The notes below the pieces were generated by a model. That model made no database searches, was not told where the DNA came from, and worked only from the letters and a program-made list of their open reading frames with translations. Shown here in pieces: positions 1 to 9,759 of a stretch of 64,000 bases of DNA. Position 1 is the first letter of the stretch. The number at the start of each line of letters is the position of its first letter. This DNA is from Albidovulum sediminicola (GTDB taxonomy: Bacteria > Pseudomonadota > Alphaproteobacteria > Rhodobacterales > Rhodobacteraceae). Made by a program: the position numbers and the translations under genes. The stretch spans positions 62,001-126,000 of the forward strand of contig NZ_JAOWLA010000003.1 in NCBI RefSeq assembly GCF_025751575.1. The letters are read 5' to 3'.

Positions 1-252
1 CGAATGCAGAACGAAGCCGCGGCTGTTTTCGACCGGCCCGCCGAAATGTACGCGGATGTCGCGCGACCGGGGCGTTGTCGGAATGTGCAACTGCCGCAGC
101 AGGTCCGCGAAGCGCAGGTCGGTCGCGGGTTTGTTCACGATCAGCCCCATCGCGCCTTCGCCCGAATGGGCGCACATGAAGACGACGCTGCGATCAAATC
201 GTGGATCGCCCATGCCGGGCATCGCGATAAGCATCTTGCCGCTCAGGTTCAT
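1..252 (-). CDS. yqgE: YqgE/AlgH family protein (UPF0301), N-terminal part
   Basis: The gene is cut by the left window edge; only the first 84 codons are present. The start is ATG at 252, with a strong AGGAGGT ribosome-binding site just upstream. The protein begins [17 protein letters not shown] and continues with a [19 protein letters not shown] stretch and an FGGPV motif, which are the hallmark blocks of the YqgE/AlgH (UPF0301) family. The molecular function of this family is not settled; AlgH of Pseudomonas was described as a regulator of alginate genes. It is transcribed divergently from the DsbD-alpha-like gene at 377, with 124 bp between the two starts. Confidence 0.9.
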   Translation of the reverse strand, partial: MNLSGKMLIAMPGMGDPRFDRSVVFMCAHSGEGAMGLIVNKPATDLRFADLLRQLHIPTTPRSRDIRVHFGGPVENSRGFVLHS

Positions 253-376
253 GGTGACCTCCTGCCCCAAAGATTGCGCCAGTTGCGCTTTCTGACAAGA
301 CACCCGCGACAATCTCGCGCGGCGTTGGCGGAAAGTTGACTTCTCCTTCCCGCACGGGATGCCTAGATTGTCTACG

Positions 377-1183
377 ATGAAAAGAGTTGCAGGATATCTG
401 GCGGTCACGACCGCCTGCGTGGCCTTGGCGGGGGCGGTCGCCGCCCAGGCCGTTCCCGAGGATCTTTATGCGGCGGAGCTTCTGCCGGGCTGGCAAACGC
501 CCGAGGGCACGCGCATGGCGGCCCTTCACCTGACCCTCAAGGAGGGGTGGAAGACCTACTGGCGCGCGCCGGGCGAGGCGGGCATTCCCCCGATCTTTGA
601 CTGGTCGGGCTCGCGGAATGTCGCCTCCGTCACCTATCACTGGCCGGCGCCCGAGGTCTTTGAACTGAGCGGCTACACGACCTTCGGCTTCCACGGCGAG
701 CTGGTCCTGCCGATCGAGATCCGGCCCCAGGACCCCGGCCAGCCGATCCTTGCATCGGCCGATGTCGAGCTTGGCATCTGTGAGGAGATCTGCGTGCCCG
801 TCGCCTTCCGCATCGCCGGAGAGTTGTCGAAGGGCGGGCCGGACAAGCGCATCGCCCGTGCCCTCGATGCGGGGCCCGTGCCCGCCAAGACCGCGGGGCT
901 GACCGGCTTTCAATGCGCGGTGGAGCCGATCCGGGACGGGCTGCGGCTTACCGCAACGCTCACCATGCCGCCGCTTGGCGGCGAGGAGATCGCGGTGCTG
1001 GAGGCGGGCGCGGGCGACATCTGGGTCTCCCCGGCGGAGACCCGGCGCGAGGGCGGCAGGCTGGTTTCCGTCGCCGACCTGATCCCGCCCAACGCGCGGC
1101 CCTTCGCGCTCGACCGGTCATCGGTGGTGGTCACGGTGCTGTCACCCGGCCGCGCGGTGCAACAGATCGGCTGCACCGGTTAG
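377..1183 (+). CDS. DsbD-alpha-like periplasmic thiol-disulfide protein
   Basis: This 268-residue protein has an N-terminal signal peptide (residues 1 to about 24, [10 protein letters not shown] then a hydrophobic core ending AVAAQA). The rest resembles the N-terminal alpha domain of the disulfide reductase DsbD, with a CEEIC pair (Cys135 and Cys139) at the position expected for the redox-active cysteines. There is no membrane domain and no thioredoxin domain, so this is the stand-alone form. It may pass electrons to periplasmic partners in cytochrome c maturation or disulfide repair; that role is inferred. An upstream in-frame ATG at 359 would add six residues before the signal peptide and is less likely. 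Its stop overlaps the stop of the convergent RND gene by 4 bp. Confidence 0.8.
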   Translation: MKRVAGYLAVTTACVALAGAVAAQAVPEDLYAAELLPGWQTPEGTRMAALHLTLKEGWKTYWRAPGEAGIPPIFDWSGSRNVASVTYHWPAPEVFELSGYTTFGFHGELVLPIEIRPQDPGQPILASADVELGICEEICVPVAFRIAGELSKGGPDKRIARALDAGPVPAKTAGLTGFQCAVEPIRDGLRLTATLTMPPLGGEEIAVLEAGAGDIWVSPAETRREGGRLVSVADLIPPNARPFALDRSSVVVTVLSPGRAVQQIGCTG

Positions 1184-4100
1184 GACTTGCCGCGCCCCCG
1201 CGCCGCAAGTGCCGTCGCGAGGCCTGCGGCCAGAACCAGCGCGGCAAGGGCGATGCCGAGGGCGAGCGGCCCGGGGTTGGCGCCAGTGATCGCGACCAGC
1301 GCCACGACCGCCGCACCCGCAGCGGCCGCAAGCGCGGCCAGCAGGAGCCGCAGCCGACCGGAGCGTTGTCCCGCCCGCAGCGCGCGCCTGAACGCCCGGA
1401 CCTGGCCTGCGATATCGGCCTGAATGGCCAGGAACACGGGCACCACGACCAGCACCAGCACCATCCCGAACCCGAGCCCGTAGCAGAGCGTGATCACCGT
1501 GGGCTTGAGGAACTGCGCCTGCTTCGATGTCTCGTAGAGCAGGGGCGCGAGCCCCGCGACAGTCGTTGCAGTGGTCAGGAAGACCGCGCGCAGGCGGCCT
1601 GCGACGGCCTCCACGATGGCGGGGCCAAGGGCGCGGGTACGCGCGCCCTCATCCACCGCGACGACAAGCACGATGGCGTCGTTGACGATGATCCCGGCCA
1701 TGCCGATCATCCCCACCACCGAGAACATCGAAAGCGGAACGTCCCAGGTCCAGTGCCCGTGCAGCGCGCCGATCAGGCCGAAGGGAATGACCGCCATGAC
1801 CACGATCGGACGCCACCAGCTTGCGAAGATCCAGGCCAGAACGGCGTAGATCCCCGCCAGCGCCGCGGCCAGGCCCAGAAGCGCGTCGGACAGAAACCGC
1901 CCCTCGTCCTCGCTCAGCCCGGTCAGCTTGAAGCCGATGTCGTATTCCTGGGCCAGTTCGGGCAGCAGGCTGTCGCGGACCTCGTCAAGGAATGCGGCGG
2001 CCTGTGCGGGGTTGTCATCAGCGAGATCGCCGGTGACGGAGACCACCGCGCGCCCGTCCTCGCGCCGGATCGAGGAAAAGCCGCCCTTGACCGACACGGT
2101 GACGATATCGGCGAGCGGCACATAGGCCCCGCCCGGCGCCCTGAGGAGCGTATGGTCGAGGAAATCCGCCCTCAGATCCGCCTTCGGCATCTCCACCCGG
2201 ATGGCGGCGGAACGCGCGCCCGAGGGGAAGGTCGCCGCCTCGATCCCCGACAGCCGCGCGCGCAGTTCGCGCCCCACGTCCTCTGTCCGGAACCCCAGCG
2301 CCTGGCCTTGCGGCGTCAGGTCCAGCACCAGTTCATCCTTGTCATGCGGCAGGCTGTCTTCGAGCGCTGATACCTCGGGGTACCGCGCAAGCCGTGCCTT
2401 CAGTGCCTCGGCGGCGGTCTTTAGCACCTCCGCCGAGGCGCCCGAAAGCTCCACCGTCAGCGCGTCCGCGGCCGGGCCAAAGCGGGCGCCTCGGAAGGAC
2501 AGCTCTTCCAGCAACGGGTGAGCCGGGGCGGCCTCTTGCAGGTCGGCGAGGAACTGGAAGCTTGACCAGGGGCGCAGGTCGGCGTCGATCAGCTCGATCG
2601 AGATGCCCCCAAGAAGGTCGGGGTCGCGGGTTTCGTTGGCGCCGAAATAGCGGCCGGAACTGGCGCCCACCTCGGCCAGGACATGGCGCACCGGGTAGGC
2701 CCCGTATTTCGCCTCGTAATCGCGGGCGACCTTTTCGGTGGCCTCCTCCAGCGCGTAGGCGAAGGCCAGCGTGTCATCCCGCCGCGCGTCCGGCAGCATC
2801 GAGAAGTTGCCCGAGACCGCCCCCCGTTCCGGCGAGTTGAAGAAGCGCCACGGGATGTCGCCGCGCAGGAACAGCCCCACCTCGAAGGCCAGCAGCGCGA
2901 TCGCGCCCGCGAGGACCGCGTAGCGCATCGCCAGGGCGGCGCGGATCAGGGGGCGGACCGCCCGGTCGCGCAGCCAGCCGAAACCGCGGTTCACCTGCCG
3001 GCTGGGCCAGTCGTACCAGCGCCCCTCGCCGACATGCGCAAGGGCGTTGGCCATGTGGTTGGGCAGGATCAGGAACGCCTCAAGCAACGAGGCGGCAAGG
3101 ACGGCAGTCACGGTCAGCGGGATGTCCCCGATCAGGCGCCCGAAGGTGCCGCTGATCGCCGTGAGTCCGAGGAAGGCGATGACCGTGGTGATGGTGGAGG
3201 AAAAGACCGGCGCCGCCATGCGGGTGACGGCGGTTTCGGCCGCGACCAAGGGCGGCTCGCCCAGACGGCGCGCGCGGTAATCGGCATGTTCGCCCACGAC
3301 GATGGCGTCATCGACCACGATGCCGAGCGTGAGGATCAGCGCAAAGAGCGAGATCATGTTGAGCGTGAGGCCCGCGGCATACATGAAGGCCACCGCCGCC
3401 AGCATCGCGGCGGGGATGCCCGCCGCCACCCAGAACGCGGTGCGCGCATGGAGGAACAGGAACAGGAAGACGAGCACGAGGCCCAATCCCATCGCTCCGT
3501 TGCCGACCAGGATCGAAAGGCGCGCGGAAATGTCGGCTGACCGGGTGCGGACCAGATCGACCGTCACCCCCTGGGGCAAGGTCGGGCGCAGCGCCTCGGC
3601 GACGGTCTCGACGGCGGCCTGGATGCCGATCGCATCGCCCGCCGCGGAGCGATCGACCCTGATGACGACGGCGGGATTGGTTCCGGCGAAATAGGCGCGG
3701 GACCGGTCGGCGGGCTGTTCCACGATGCGGGCGACATCGCCAAGGCGAAGCGTGGTCCCGTCCGCCGCCCCCCGCAGCACGATCGCGGCCAGCGCGTCGG
3801 GCGCCCGGCGCTCGGTTCCGGTGCGCAGCCGGGTGTTGGCGCCCTCGATCTCGCCCGCGGGCCGGGTGGCGGCTTCGGCGGCGATGGTGCGGGCGATCTC
3901 CTCCAGCGTCAGGTCGTGGCGCAGAAGCGATGCCATCGGCACCTCGACCGTGATCTCCGGATCGGCAAGGCCCTGGACCGTCGCCCGCGTGATCCCGGCA
4001 GCGAAAAGCTGGGCCACGAATTCATCGGCGAAGCGGCCCAGCTGCTCGACCGCGACCGGGCCGGAGATGACGACATCGGTCACCCGGTCGCGCCAGGAAC

Positions 4101-4515
4101 CGCGCCGGACCTCAGGTGTTTCCGCCTCTTCCGGCAGTGTGGTGATGGCGGCGACGGCAGCCTCCACATCCGAAAGCCCGCGCGCGATGTCCCAGCCCGG
4201 CTCGAAGGCCAGCTCGATGCTGGCGCGCCCCTCGCTGGCGACGGAGCTGGCGTGTTCCACCCCCTCAACCGCGCGCAGCGCGGGTTCCATCAGTTCGACG
4301 ATGCCCCGGTCCGCGTCCGCCGCCCCCGCGCCGGGCCAGGCGACGGTGACATCGACCTCCGGCACCACGACATCGGGGAAATACTGCGTCCGCATCTTCG
4401 GGATGGCGGCCAGCCCCGCCATCATCACGCAGACCAGAACCAGGTTTGCCGCCGTCGCGTGGCGGGTGAAGTAGGACAGGATGCCGCCCGCCAGCCCCTC
4501 GCCGCGCCGGGCCAT
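1180..4515 (-). CDS. RND-family efflux transporter permease (AcrB/MexF-like)
   Basis: This 1111-residue inner-membrane protein has the two-fold repeated RND architecture: a transmembrane helix near residue 20, a large periplasmic loop starting TQYFPDVVVPEVDVTVAWPG, a hydrophobic helix cluster near residues 310-530, a second periplasmic loop, and a second cluster near 830-1040. The TM4 motif LGIVVDDAIVVGEH contains the adjacent aspartates of the proton relay, and the TM10 equivalent reads AGIIVNDAIVLV. The start at 4515 lies 1 base past the adaptor stop, so the two genes are translationally linked. The C-terminus carries two extra hydrophobic helices (about residues 1065-1105), which is more than the typical RND tail. 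No outer-membrane channel gene is adjacent. The substrate is unknown. Confidence 0.92.
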   Translation of the reverse strand: MARRGEGLAGGILSYFTRHATAANLVLVCVMMAGLAAIPKMRTQYFPDVVVPEVDVTVAWPGAGAADADRGIVELMEPALRAVEGVEHASSVASEGRASIELAFEPGWDIARGLSDVEAAVAAITTLPEEAETPEVRRGSWRDRVTDVVISGPVAVEQLGRFADEFVAQLFAAGITRATVQGLADPEITVEVPMASLLRHDLTLEEIARTIAAEAATRPAGEIEGANTRLRTGTERRAPDALAAIVLRGAADGTTLRLGDVARIVEQPADRSRAYFAGTNPAVVIRVDRSAAGDAIGIQAAVETVAEALRPTLPQGVTVDLVRTRSADISARLSILVGNGAMGLGLVLVFLFLFLHARTAFWVAAGIPAAMLAAVAFMYAAGLTLNMISLFALILTLGIVVDDAIVVGEHADYRARRLGEPPLVAAETAVTRMAAPVFSSTITTVIAFLGLTAISGTFGRLIGDIPLTVTAVLAASLLEAFLILPNHMANALAHVGEGRWYDWPSRQVNRGFGWLRDRAVRPLIRAALAMRYAVLAGAIALLAFEVGLFLRGDIPWRFFNSPERGAVSGNFSMLPDARRDDTLAFAYALEEATEKVARDYEAKYGAYPVRHVLAEVGASSGRYFGANETRDPDLLGGISIELIDADLRPWSSFQFLADLQEAAPAHPLLEELSFRGARFGPAADALTVELSGASAEVLKTAAEALKARLARYPEVSALEDSLPHDKDELVLDLTPQGQALGFRTEDVGRELRARLSGIEAATFPSGARSAAIRVEMPKADLRADFLDHTLLRAPGGAYVPLADIVTVSVKGGFSSIRREDGRAVVSVTGDLADDNPAQAAAFLDEVRDSLLPELAQEYDIGFKLTGLSEDEGRFLSDALLGLAAALAGIYAVLAWIFASWWRPIVVMAVIPFGLIGALHGHWTWDVPLSMFSVVGMIGMAGIIVNDAIVLVVAVDEGARTRALGPAIVEAVAGRLRAVFLTTATTVAGLAPLLYETSKQAQFLKPTVITLCYGLGFGMVLVLVVVPVFLAIQADIAGQVRAFRRALRAGQRSGRLRLLLAALAAAAGAAVVALVAITGANPGPLALGIALAALVLAAGLATALAARGRGKS

Positions 4516-4516
4516 C

Positions 4517-5953
4517 CTAGCCCCCGTTCCGCGCTTCGATCCGCTGCACGGTCGCGGCCGGGACGAGGTCCTGCCCCAGTTCGGCAAGGACACGGGCCTT
4601 GGCCGCCGCGGGCATGCGCTCGTTCGCCTCGACCAGCGCCACGAGGGCGGCGCGGCGTTCGGGCGCCAGAGGGATCAGGCTGGCCTCTTCCGGGGCGCCT
4701 TCGCGAACCGGGCGGATGCGGATGCCCGGGCCCAGAAGCGGCGAGCGGCCGGCCACGATCTCGCGCCCGGCGAGGTTTCCGGGCGCCACGATCACCGCGT
4801 CGCCCTGCCGGCGCAGGACGGTGACCCGCCCGGTTTCAAGCCGGTCCTCGGCGCCCACCAGCAGCACCGAGCCGTCGGGGCCAAGCGCGGCGGCGGGGAT
4901 CATCGCCACGGCCTGAAGCGCTGGTTCCGTGATCGTGAGGGCGACGAAATCGCCGGGGCGCAGCCCTTCGGCCCGTTCCAGCGCGGCAAAGACGAGCCGG
5001 CCGCTTTCGCCCACTGCCACGGACGCCGCGGCGCGGTCGAGCCGGCCCCGGGCCTCCGCCTGGCCAGAGGTCGCCTGGACCGGAAGCGCCCGCAGCGCGC
5101 CGTCCTCGTCCAGAAGCCGCGAAAACTCCGCCGAGGAGATGCGGAAGGACACTTCCAGCGCGCTTGGGTCGATAAGGTCGCCCAGCTTTTCGTTGCGGCT
5201 GACCAGGCCGCCCCGGACCGCACCCACGCCCGAGAGCACCCCGGCAAATTCGCCGCTCAGAACGGTATCGGCCACGCGGCGTTCGGCCTCGGCCAGCGTG
5301 ATCTCCGCCCGGGCGACGGAAGATGCCGCGCGGTCGAGCCGCGCCTCCGCTTCCGCCAGCGCCTGGCGGCGGGTCAGCACCCCCTGCGCGGCCGAGGAGG
5401 CAGCCAGCGCCGCCGCTTCGCGATCGGCCGCCGTGCCAAGGCCGCGGGTGGCAAGATCTTCGAGCCGCGTTAACGCCTGGTTGCGCAGATCCGCCTGAAC
5501 CTCGGCGGCAGCGAGGTCGTCGCGGGCCAACACCAGCGCCCGCTCCGCCTCCCCCCGCTCCAGCCGGGCGGAGGCGAGGTCGGCTTCGGCAAGATCGCGC
5601 GCGGCCTCCGCGTCGCGGGGATCGAGGCGCAGAAGGACATCGCCCGCCGCGACCGCGCCGCCCTCAAGGAAATTCGGGTGAATGTCGACGATCGTTCCCT
5701 CGGCGGCGGCCCGCAGTTCCAGCGTGCGGCGGCTGCGGATCGTGCCATAGGCCGTCAGGAAGGGCGCGATCGTCTGCGGCTCAAGCCGGAGCACATTCGC
5801 GGCAAAGACGCGTTCCCGCGCGCCCTCGGCGGGGCCGGGGGCCGCCTGCCGCGCCTCCATCGCGTCGCGCAGCCAAAGGCCTGCCATCGCCAGCAGCGCG
5901 ACGGCGGCGGCAAGATGCACCAGTCCCAGAAGGCTGCGAAGCACGAAGCGCAT
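4517..5953 (-). CDS. RND efflux periplasmic adaptor (HlyD/MFP family)
   Basis: This 478-residue membrane-fusion protein has one N-terminal hydrophobic helix (about residues 8-27) and no lipobox, so it is anchored by a helix rather than by lipid. A split lipoyl half-motif (GTIVDIHPNFLEGGAVAAGD) is followed by a long alanine- and glutamate-rich coiled-coil hairpin (about residues 110-225). The second lipoyl half and a beta-barrel domain come after that. It is the first gene of a two-gene pump operon with the permease at 1180-4515. The C-terminal 60 or so residues extend beyond the usual barrel and include a charged segment (LAPERRAALVALVEANERMP) of unknown role. Confidence 0.9.
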   Translation of the reverse strand: MRFVLRSLLGLVHLAAAVALLAMAGLWLRDAMEARQAAPGPAEGARERVFAANVLRLEPQTIAPFLTAYGTIRSRRTLELRAAAEGTIVDIHPNFLEGGAVAAGDVLLRLDPRDAEAARDLAEADLASARLERGEAERALVLARDDLAAAEVQADLRNQALTRLEDLATRGLGTAADREAAALAASSAAQGVLTRRQALAEAEARLDRAASSVARAEITLAEAERRVADTVLSGEFAGVLSGVGAVRGGLVSRNEKLGDLIDPSALEVSFRISSAEFSRLLDEDGALRALPVQATSGQAEARGRLDRAAASVAVGESGRLVFAALERAEGLRPGDFVALTITEPALQAVAMIPAAALGPDGSVLLVGAEDRLETGRVTVLRRQGDAVIVAPGNLAGREIVAGRSPLLGPGIRIRPVREGAPEEASLIPLAPERRAALVALVEANERMPAAAKARVLAELGQDLVPAATVQRIEARNGG

Positions 5954-6035
5954 GGGCTCTCTCTTGTCCGGACCGTAAAAGCCTAGCGCCGCGCCCCCCC
6001 GGCTCCAAGCGCAAAGCGATCAGCGCACGCGGGCG

Positions 6036-6578
6036 TTACTTGCGGCGCAGGTGCTCGTCGAGCCTCGGCATGATCTCGACGAAGTTGCAGGGGCGGTGGC
6101 GGTAATCCAACTGCCATTTCAGGATCTCGTCCCAGGCGTCCTTGCAGGCGCCGGGGCTGCCGGGCAGAGCGAAGAGGTAGGTGCCCATCGCCACCCCGCC
6201 CGTCGCCCGGCTTTGCACGGCGGAGGTGCCGATCTTCTGCATGGAGGCGATGGTGAAGACGGTGGCGAAGGCCTCGATCTCCTTCTCGTAGACATCGCGG
6301 TGGGCCTCGACCGTCACGTCGCGCCCCGTCAGCCCGGTGCCGCCGGTGGAGATGATCACGTCGATGCCCGGATCGGCGCACCAGGCGCGCAGCTTGTCCG
6401 CGATCTCGGCCCGTTCGTCGCGCACGATGTGGCGGGCCGCAAGCACATGCCCAGCCTCCGCGATGCGCGCGACCAGCGTGTCGCCCGACCGGTCTTCAGA
6501 GAGGCCGCGGGTGTCCGAAACCGTCAGCACGGCGATCCTGACCGGGATGAAGTCCTTGGTTTCGTCGATGCGGCTCAT
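6036..6578 (-). CDS. moaB: Molybdenum cofactor biosynthesis protein MoaB
   Basis: This 180-residue protein is of the MoaB/MogA fold, acting on molybdopterin in molybdenum-cofactor synthesis. It shows the family signatures VLTVSDTRG near the N-terminus and ISTGGTGLTGRDVT in the middle, followed by FRSARQ-equivalent residues and the ATGGVAMGTYLFALPGSPGAC segment near the C-terminus. The start codon overlaps the stop of the upstream uracil-DNA glycosylase gene by 4 bp (ATGA), so the two are co-transcribed. moaD and moaE lie separately at 18 kb. MoaB and MogA are hard to separate by sequence alone; the length and motif order favour MoaB. Confidence 0.9.
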   Translation of the reverse strand: MSRIDETKDFIPVRIAVLTVSDTRGLSEDRSGDTLVARIAEAGHVLAARHIVRDERAEIADKLRAWCADPGIDVIISTGGTGLTGRDVTVEAHRDVYEKEIEAFATVFTIASMQKIGTSAVQSRATGGVAMGTYLFALPGSPGACKDAWDEILKWQLDYRHRPCNFVEIMPRLDEHLRRK

Positions 6579-7372
6579 GTCGGGTCCTTCAGCCTTGCCT
6601 TGATCTCCAGGAGGTCCGCCCAGGCCTCGCGCTTGGCGGCCGGGTTGCGCAGCAGGTAGGCTGGATGGGTCATCGGAAGCGCGGGCCTGCCGAGGGCCTC
6701 GGCCCAGTGCCCCCGAAGCCTGAGGATGCCGCGCTTGCCCAGGGCCGCCGCGCAGGGCGTGTTGCCCATCAGGACGACCAGGTCCGGGTTTGCCAGCGCC
6801 ACATGGCGCTCAAGGAAGGGCAGCATCATCGCGATCTCGGTCGCCTCCGGCTCGCGGTTCTGCGGCGGGCGCCAGGGCATGACGTTGGTGATATAAAGCG
6901 CCTCGTCCCGGTGATGGGCCGTGCGCGCCAGCCCGATCGCGGCGAACATCCGGTCCAGAAGCTGGCCCGCGCGGCCGACGAAGGGCCTTCCCTCGATGTC
7001 CTCGTCCCGGCCCGGCGCCTCTCCGATGATCATGACGCGGGCTTCGGGGTTGCCGTCGGCGAAGACGAAGTTGCGCGCGCCCTTCTTCAGCTCGCAAAGC
7101 TCATAGGCGGCCTGGATCGCCGCCAGTTCCTCAAGCGTGCTGGCGCGCGCGGCCGCCGCGGCCGCGACGGCGACCGGATCGGCGCCCCGAGGTGCGGCGG
7201 ATGCGTCGGGCACCGCAGACGCGGGTGCCGCGCGGGGCGTGGGCGGGGGTGCCTCGGCCTCATAGCGATCCACGGGCAGGTCGCCGACGGGCTCGTCGGC
7301 GCCAAGCTCCACCTGCCACTCATAAAGCGCGCGGGCGGTCGCAAAATCCATCTGGGCAAGGCTCGTTTCCAT
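6575..7372 (-). CDS. Uracil-DNA glycosylase, family 4-like
   Basis: This 265-residue protein removes uracil from DNA. The catalytic domain starts near residue 95 with the [16 protein letters not shown] block, which holds a cysteine likely to bind the family-4 iron-sulfur cluster. It continues with the active-site motif GEAPGRDED and the GRAGQLLD segment, and ends with [11 protein letters not shown], the substrate-clamping histidine motif. Residues 1-90 are a low-complexity region rich in alanine and proline that is probably a linker. The start ATG at 7372 gives [10 protein letters not shown]. The gene is coupled to moaB by a 4-bp overlap. It should not be confused with the larger open frame that runs on through the antisense of pyrB. 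Confidence 0.87.
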   Translation of the reverse strand: METSLAQMDFATARALYEWQVELGADEPVGDLPVDRYEAEAPPPTPRAAPASAVPDASAAPRGADPVAVAAAAAARASTLEELAAIQAAYELCELKKGARNFVFADGNPEARVMIIGEAPGRDEDIEGRPFVGRAGQLLDRMFAAIGLARTAHHRDEALYITNVMPWRPPQNREPEATEIAMMLPFLERHVALANPDLVVLMGNTPCAAALGKRGILRLRGHWAEALGRPALPMTHPAYLLRNPAAKREAWADLLEIKARLKDPT

Positions 7373-7477
7373 GCGCGTCAAGCTAGGCGTCCGCCCTTCC
7401 GACCACAAGGCACGTATTCGCCGTTGCCCCAATCGCGTCCATTTGCCATAAGCCCCTGAAACGGATCGGAGGCCCTG

Positions 7478-8440
7478 ATGACATTCCGCGCGCGGCATCT
7501 TCTGGGGATCGAGCACTTGGCCCCGGAAGAGATTCGGTCCGTCCTCGACCTGGCGGAAACCTATGTCGATCTGAACCGGCGCACGGTGAAGCATTCCGAC
7601 GCGCTGGCCGGCATGACGCAGATCAACATGTTCTTCGAGGCATCGACACGCACGCAAGCCTCGTTCGAGCTTGCGGGCAAGCGGTTGGGCGCGGACGTGA
7701 TGAACATGTCGGTCGCGCATTCGTCGGTGAAGAAGGGCGAAACGCTGATCGACACGGCGCTGACCTTGAACGCGATGCACCCCGATCTGCTGGTGGTGCG
7801 GCATCCGGCCTCGGGCGCGGTGGACCTGCTGGCGCAGAAGGTGAAATGCGCGGTCCTGAACGCGGGCGACGGGCGGCACGAACACCCGACCCAGGCGCTT
7901 CTGGACGCGCTGACGATCCGCCGCGCCAAGGGCCGCATCCAGCGCCTGACGGTCGCCATCTGTGGCGACATCGCCCATAGCCGCGTCGCGCGATCGAACC
8001 TGATTCTGCTTGGCAAGATGGAAAACCGCGTGCGGCTCATCGGCCCGCCGACGCTGATGCCCTCGGGCGTGGGCGAGCTGGGCTGCGAGGTCTACGAGGA
8101 CATGCGCGAAGGGCTGAAGGATGCCGACGTGGTGATGATGCTGCGCCTTCAGAAGGAACGGATGGACGGCGGCTTCATCCCCTCCGAACGCGAATACTAC
8201 CACCGCTACGGGCTCGACGCGGAAAAGCTCGCCCACGCGAAAGAGGACGCCATCGTCATGCACCCCGGCCCCATGAACCGGGGCGTGGAGATCGACGGCG
8301 AACTGGCCGACGACATCAACCGATCGGTCATCCAGGACCAGGTGGAGATGGGCGTGGCCGTCCGCATGGCCTGCATGGACCTCTTGGCGCGCAACCTCAG
8401 GGCCGAGCGCGGGCGCCAGGCCGTGGGGGTGATGGTGTGA
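7478..8440 (+). CDS. pyrB: Aspartate carbamoyltransferase, catalytic subunit
   Basis: This 320-residue enzyme joins carbamoyl phosphate and aspartate in de novo pyrimidine synthesis. It carries the carbamoyl-phosphate-binding loop STRT (Ser56-Thr59 within [12 protein letters not shown]), the SVKKGE loop near residue 85, and the C-terminal HPGPMNRG motif. The ribosome-binding site GGAGG precedes the ATG. No pyrI is present. It is followed after 34 bp by the dihydroorotase-like gene, as in bacteria where PyrB forms a complex with an inactive dihydroorotase homologue. Confidence 0.96.
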   Translation: MTFRARHLLGIEHLAPEEIRSVLDLAETYVDLNRRTVKHSDALAGMTQINMFFEASTRTQASFELAGKRLGADVMNMSVAHSSVKKGETLIDTALTLNAMHPDLLVVRHPASGAVDLLAQKVKCAVLNAGDGRHEHPTQALLDALTIRRAKGRIQRLTVAICGDIAHSRVARSNLILLGKMENRVRLIGPPTLMPSGVGELGCEVYEDMREGLKDADVVMMLRLQKERMDGGFIPSEREYYHRYGLDAEKLAHAKEDAIVMHPGPMNRGVEIDGELADDINRSVIQDQVEMGVAVRMACMDLLARNLRAERGRQAVGVMV

Positions 8441-8474
8441 TGGACGGGGCGGCCGGCGGAAACAGGCAGACGGG

Positions 8475-9758
8475 ATGACAATGACGACACTTCTCACCAA
8501 TGCCCGCCTGATCGATCCGGAGGCGTTGACGGACACCCCCGGCAGCCTGCTGATCGAAAACGGCCGCATCGTCGCAACCGGCGATGTCGCGACCCCCGAG
8601 GGCGCGGCCGTCGTCGACTGCGGCGGCCGCTGCCTCGCCCCCGGGATCGTTGACCTCGGCGTCAAGATCGGGGAGCCGGGTGAGCGGCACAAGGAATCGT
8701 TCCGCTCCGCCGGCCTTGCCGCCGCCGCGGGGGGCGTCACGACGATCATCGCCCGGCCCGACACCCACCCCACCATCGACACGCCCGAAACGCTGGAATT
8801 CGTGACCCGCCGCGCGGCCGAGGCCTCGCCCGTGCGCATTCGCCACATGGCCGCGCTCACCAAGGGCCGTGAGGGGCGCGAGATGACGGAGATCGGCTTC
8901 CTGCTGGACGCCGGCGCCATCGCCTTTACCGATTGCGACCATGTCGCGACGGATACCAAGGTGCTTTCCCGCGCGCTGACTTACGCCAGGTCGCTTGGCG
9001 CGCTGGTGATGGGCCATCCGCAGGAGCCGGGGCTGTCGAAGGGCGCGGCCACGACCTCGGGCAAGTTCGCCAGCTTGCGTGGGCTACCGGGTGTCAGCCC
9101 GATGGCCGAGCGGATCGGGTTTGACCGCGACATGGGCCTGGTCGAGATGACGGGCGTCAAATACCACTTCGACCAGATCACCACCGCCCGCGCCCTGCCG
9201 CCGCTGGAGCGCGCAAAGCGGAACGGCTTCGACGTGACGGCGGGAACCTCGATCCATCACCTGACGCTGAACGAATTCGACGTGGGCGATTACCGGACCT
9301 TCTTCAAGGTCAAGCCGCCCCTGCGGTCGGAGGACGACCGGCTGGCAACCGTCGAGGCGGTGGCTGCGGGCGTGATCGACATCATCAGTTCCATGCACAC
9401 GCCCCAGGACGAGGAATCCAAGCGCCTGCCCTATGAGGACGCGGCGGCGGGCGCGGTGGCGCTGGAGACCTTCCTGCCGGCGGCGATGCGGCTTTACCAC
9501 GCGGGGCAGCTCAGCCTGCCGCAGCTCTTCCGGGCGATGGCGCTGAACCCCGCGCGGCGGCTCGGACTGCCGCAGGGGCTACTGGCTGCGGGCGCGCCGG
9601 CGGATCTGGTGCTGTTCGATCCCGACACGCCCTTCGTCCTGGACCGCTTCAAGCTGCGCTCGAAATCGAAGAACACGCCCTTCGACGGGCAAAGGATGGA
9701 AGGCCGGGTGCTGGCGACCTGGGTCGCCGGAAAACAGGTCTACAACGCGGAGGCGTGA
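8475..9758 (+). CDS. pyrC: Dihydroorotase-like protein, probably catalytically inactive
   Basis: This 427-residue amidohydrolase-fold protein aligns over its full length with type I dihydroorotase, including LAPGIVDLG, GTSIHHLTLNEF and KVKPPLR. The metal-binding DxHxHxREPG motif reads D60-L-G-V-K-I-G-E-P-G, so both histidines are replaced (Gly62, Lys64) and the substrate arginine is Gly66. The TDHAPH motif near the C-terminal third reads SMHTPQ (Met307, His308), so the catalytic aspartate is also lost. It sits just after pyrB and 1 base before plsY. By analogy with Pseudomonas PyrC-prime it probably has a structural role with PyrB. A working dihydroorotase should be elsewhere in the genome. 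An alternative ATG lies at 8481. Confidence 0.85.
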   Translation: MTMTTLLTNARLIDPEALTDTPGSLLIENGRIVATGDVATPEGAAVVDCGGRCLAPGIVDLGVKIGEPGERHKESFRSAGLAAAAGGVTTIIARPDTHPTIDTPETLEFVTRRAAEASPVRIRHMAALTKGREGREMTEIGFLLDAGAIAFTDCDHVATDTKVLSRALTYARSLGALVMGHPQEPGLSKGAATTSGKFASLRGLPGVSPMAERIGFDRDMGLVEMTGVKYHFDQITTARALPPLERAKRNGFDVTAGTSIHHLTLNEFDVGDYRTFFKVKPPLRSEDDRLATVEAVAAGVIDIISSMHTPQDEESKRLPYEDAAAGAVALETFLPAAMRLYHAGQLSLPQLFRAMALNPARRLGLPQGLLAAGAPADLVLFDPDTPFVLDRFKLRSKSKNTPFDGQRMEGRVLATWVAGKQVYNAEA

Positions 9759-9759
9759 G

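Noticed and set aside
7373-8959. N-terminal extension of the uracil-DNA glycosylase through pyrB
   Set aside because: The frame continues only because it is antisense to pyrB and the dihydroorotase-like gene; the real start is ATG 7372.
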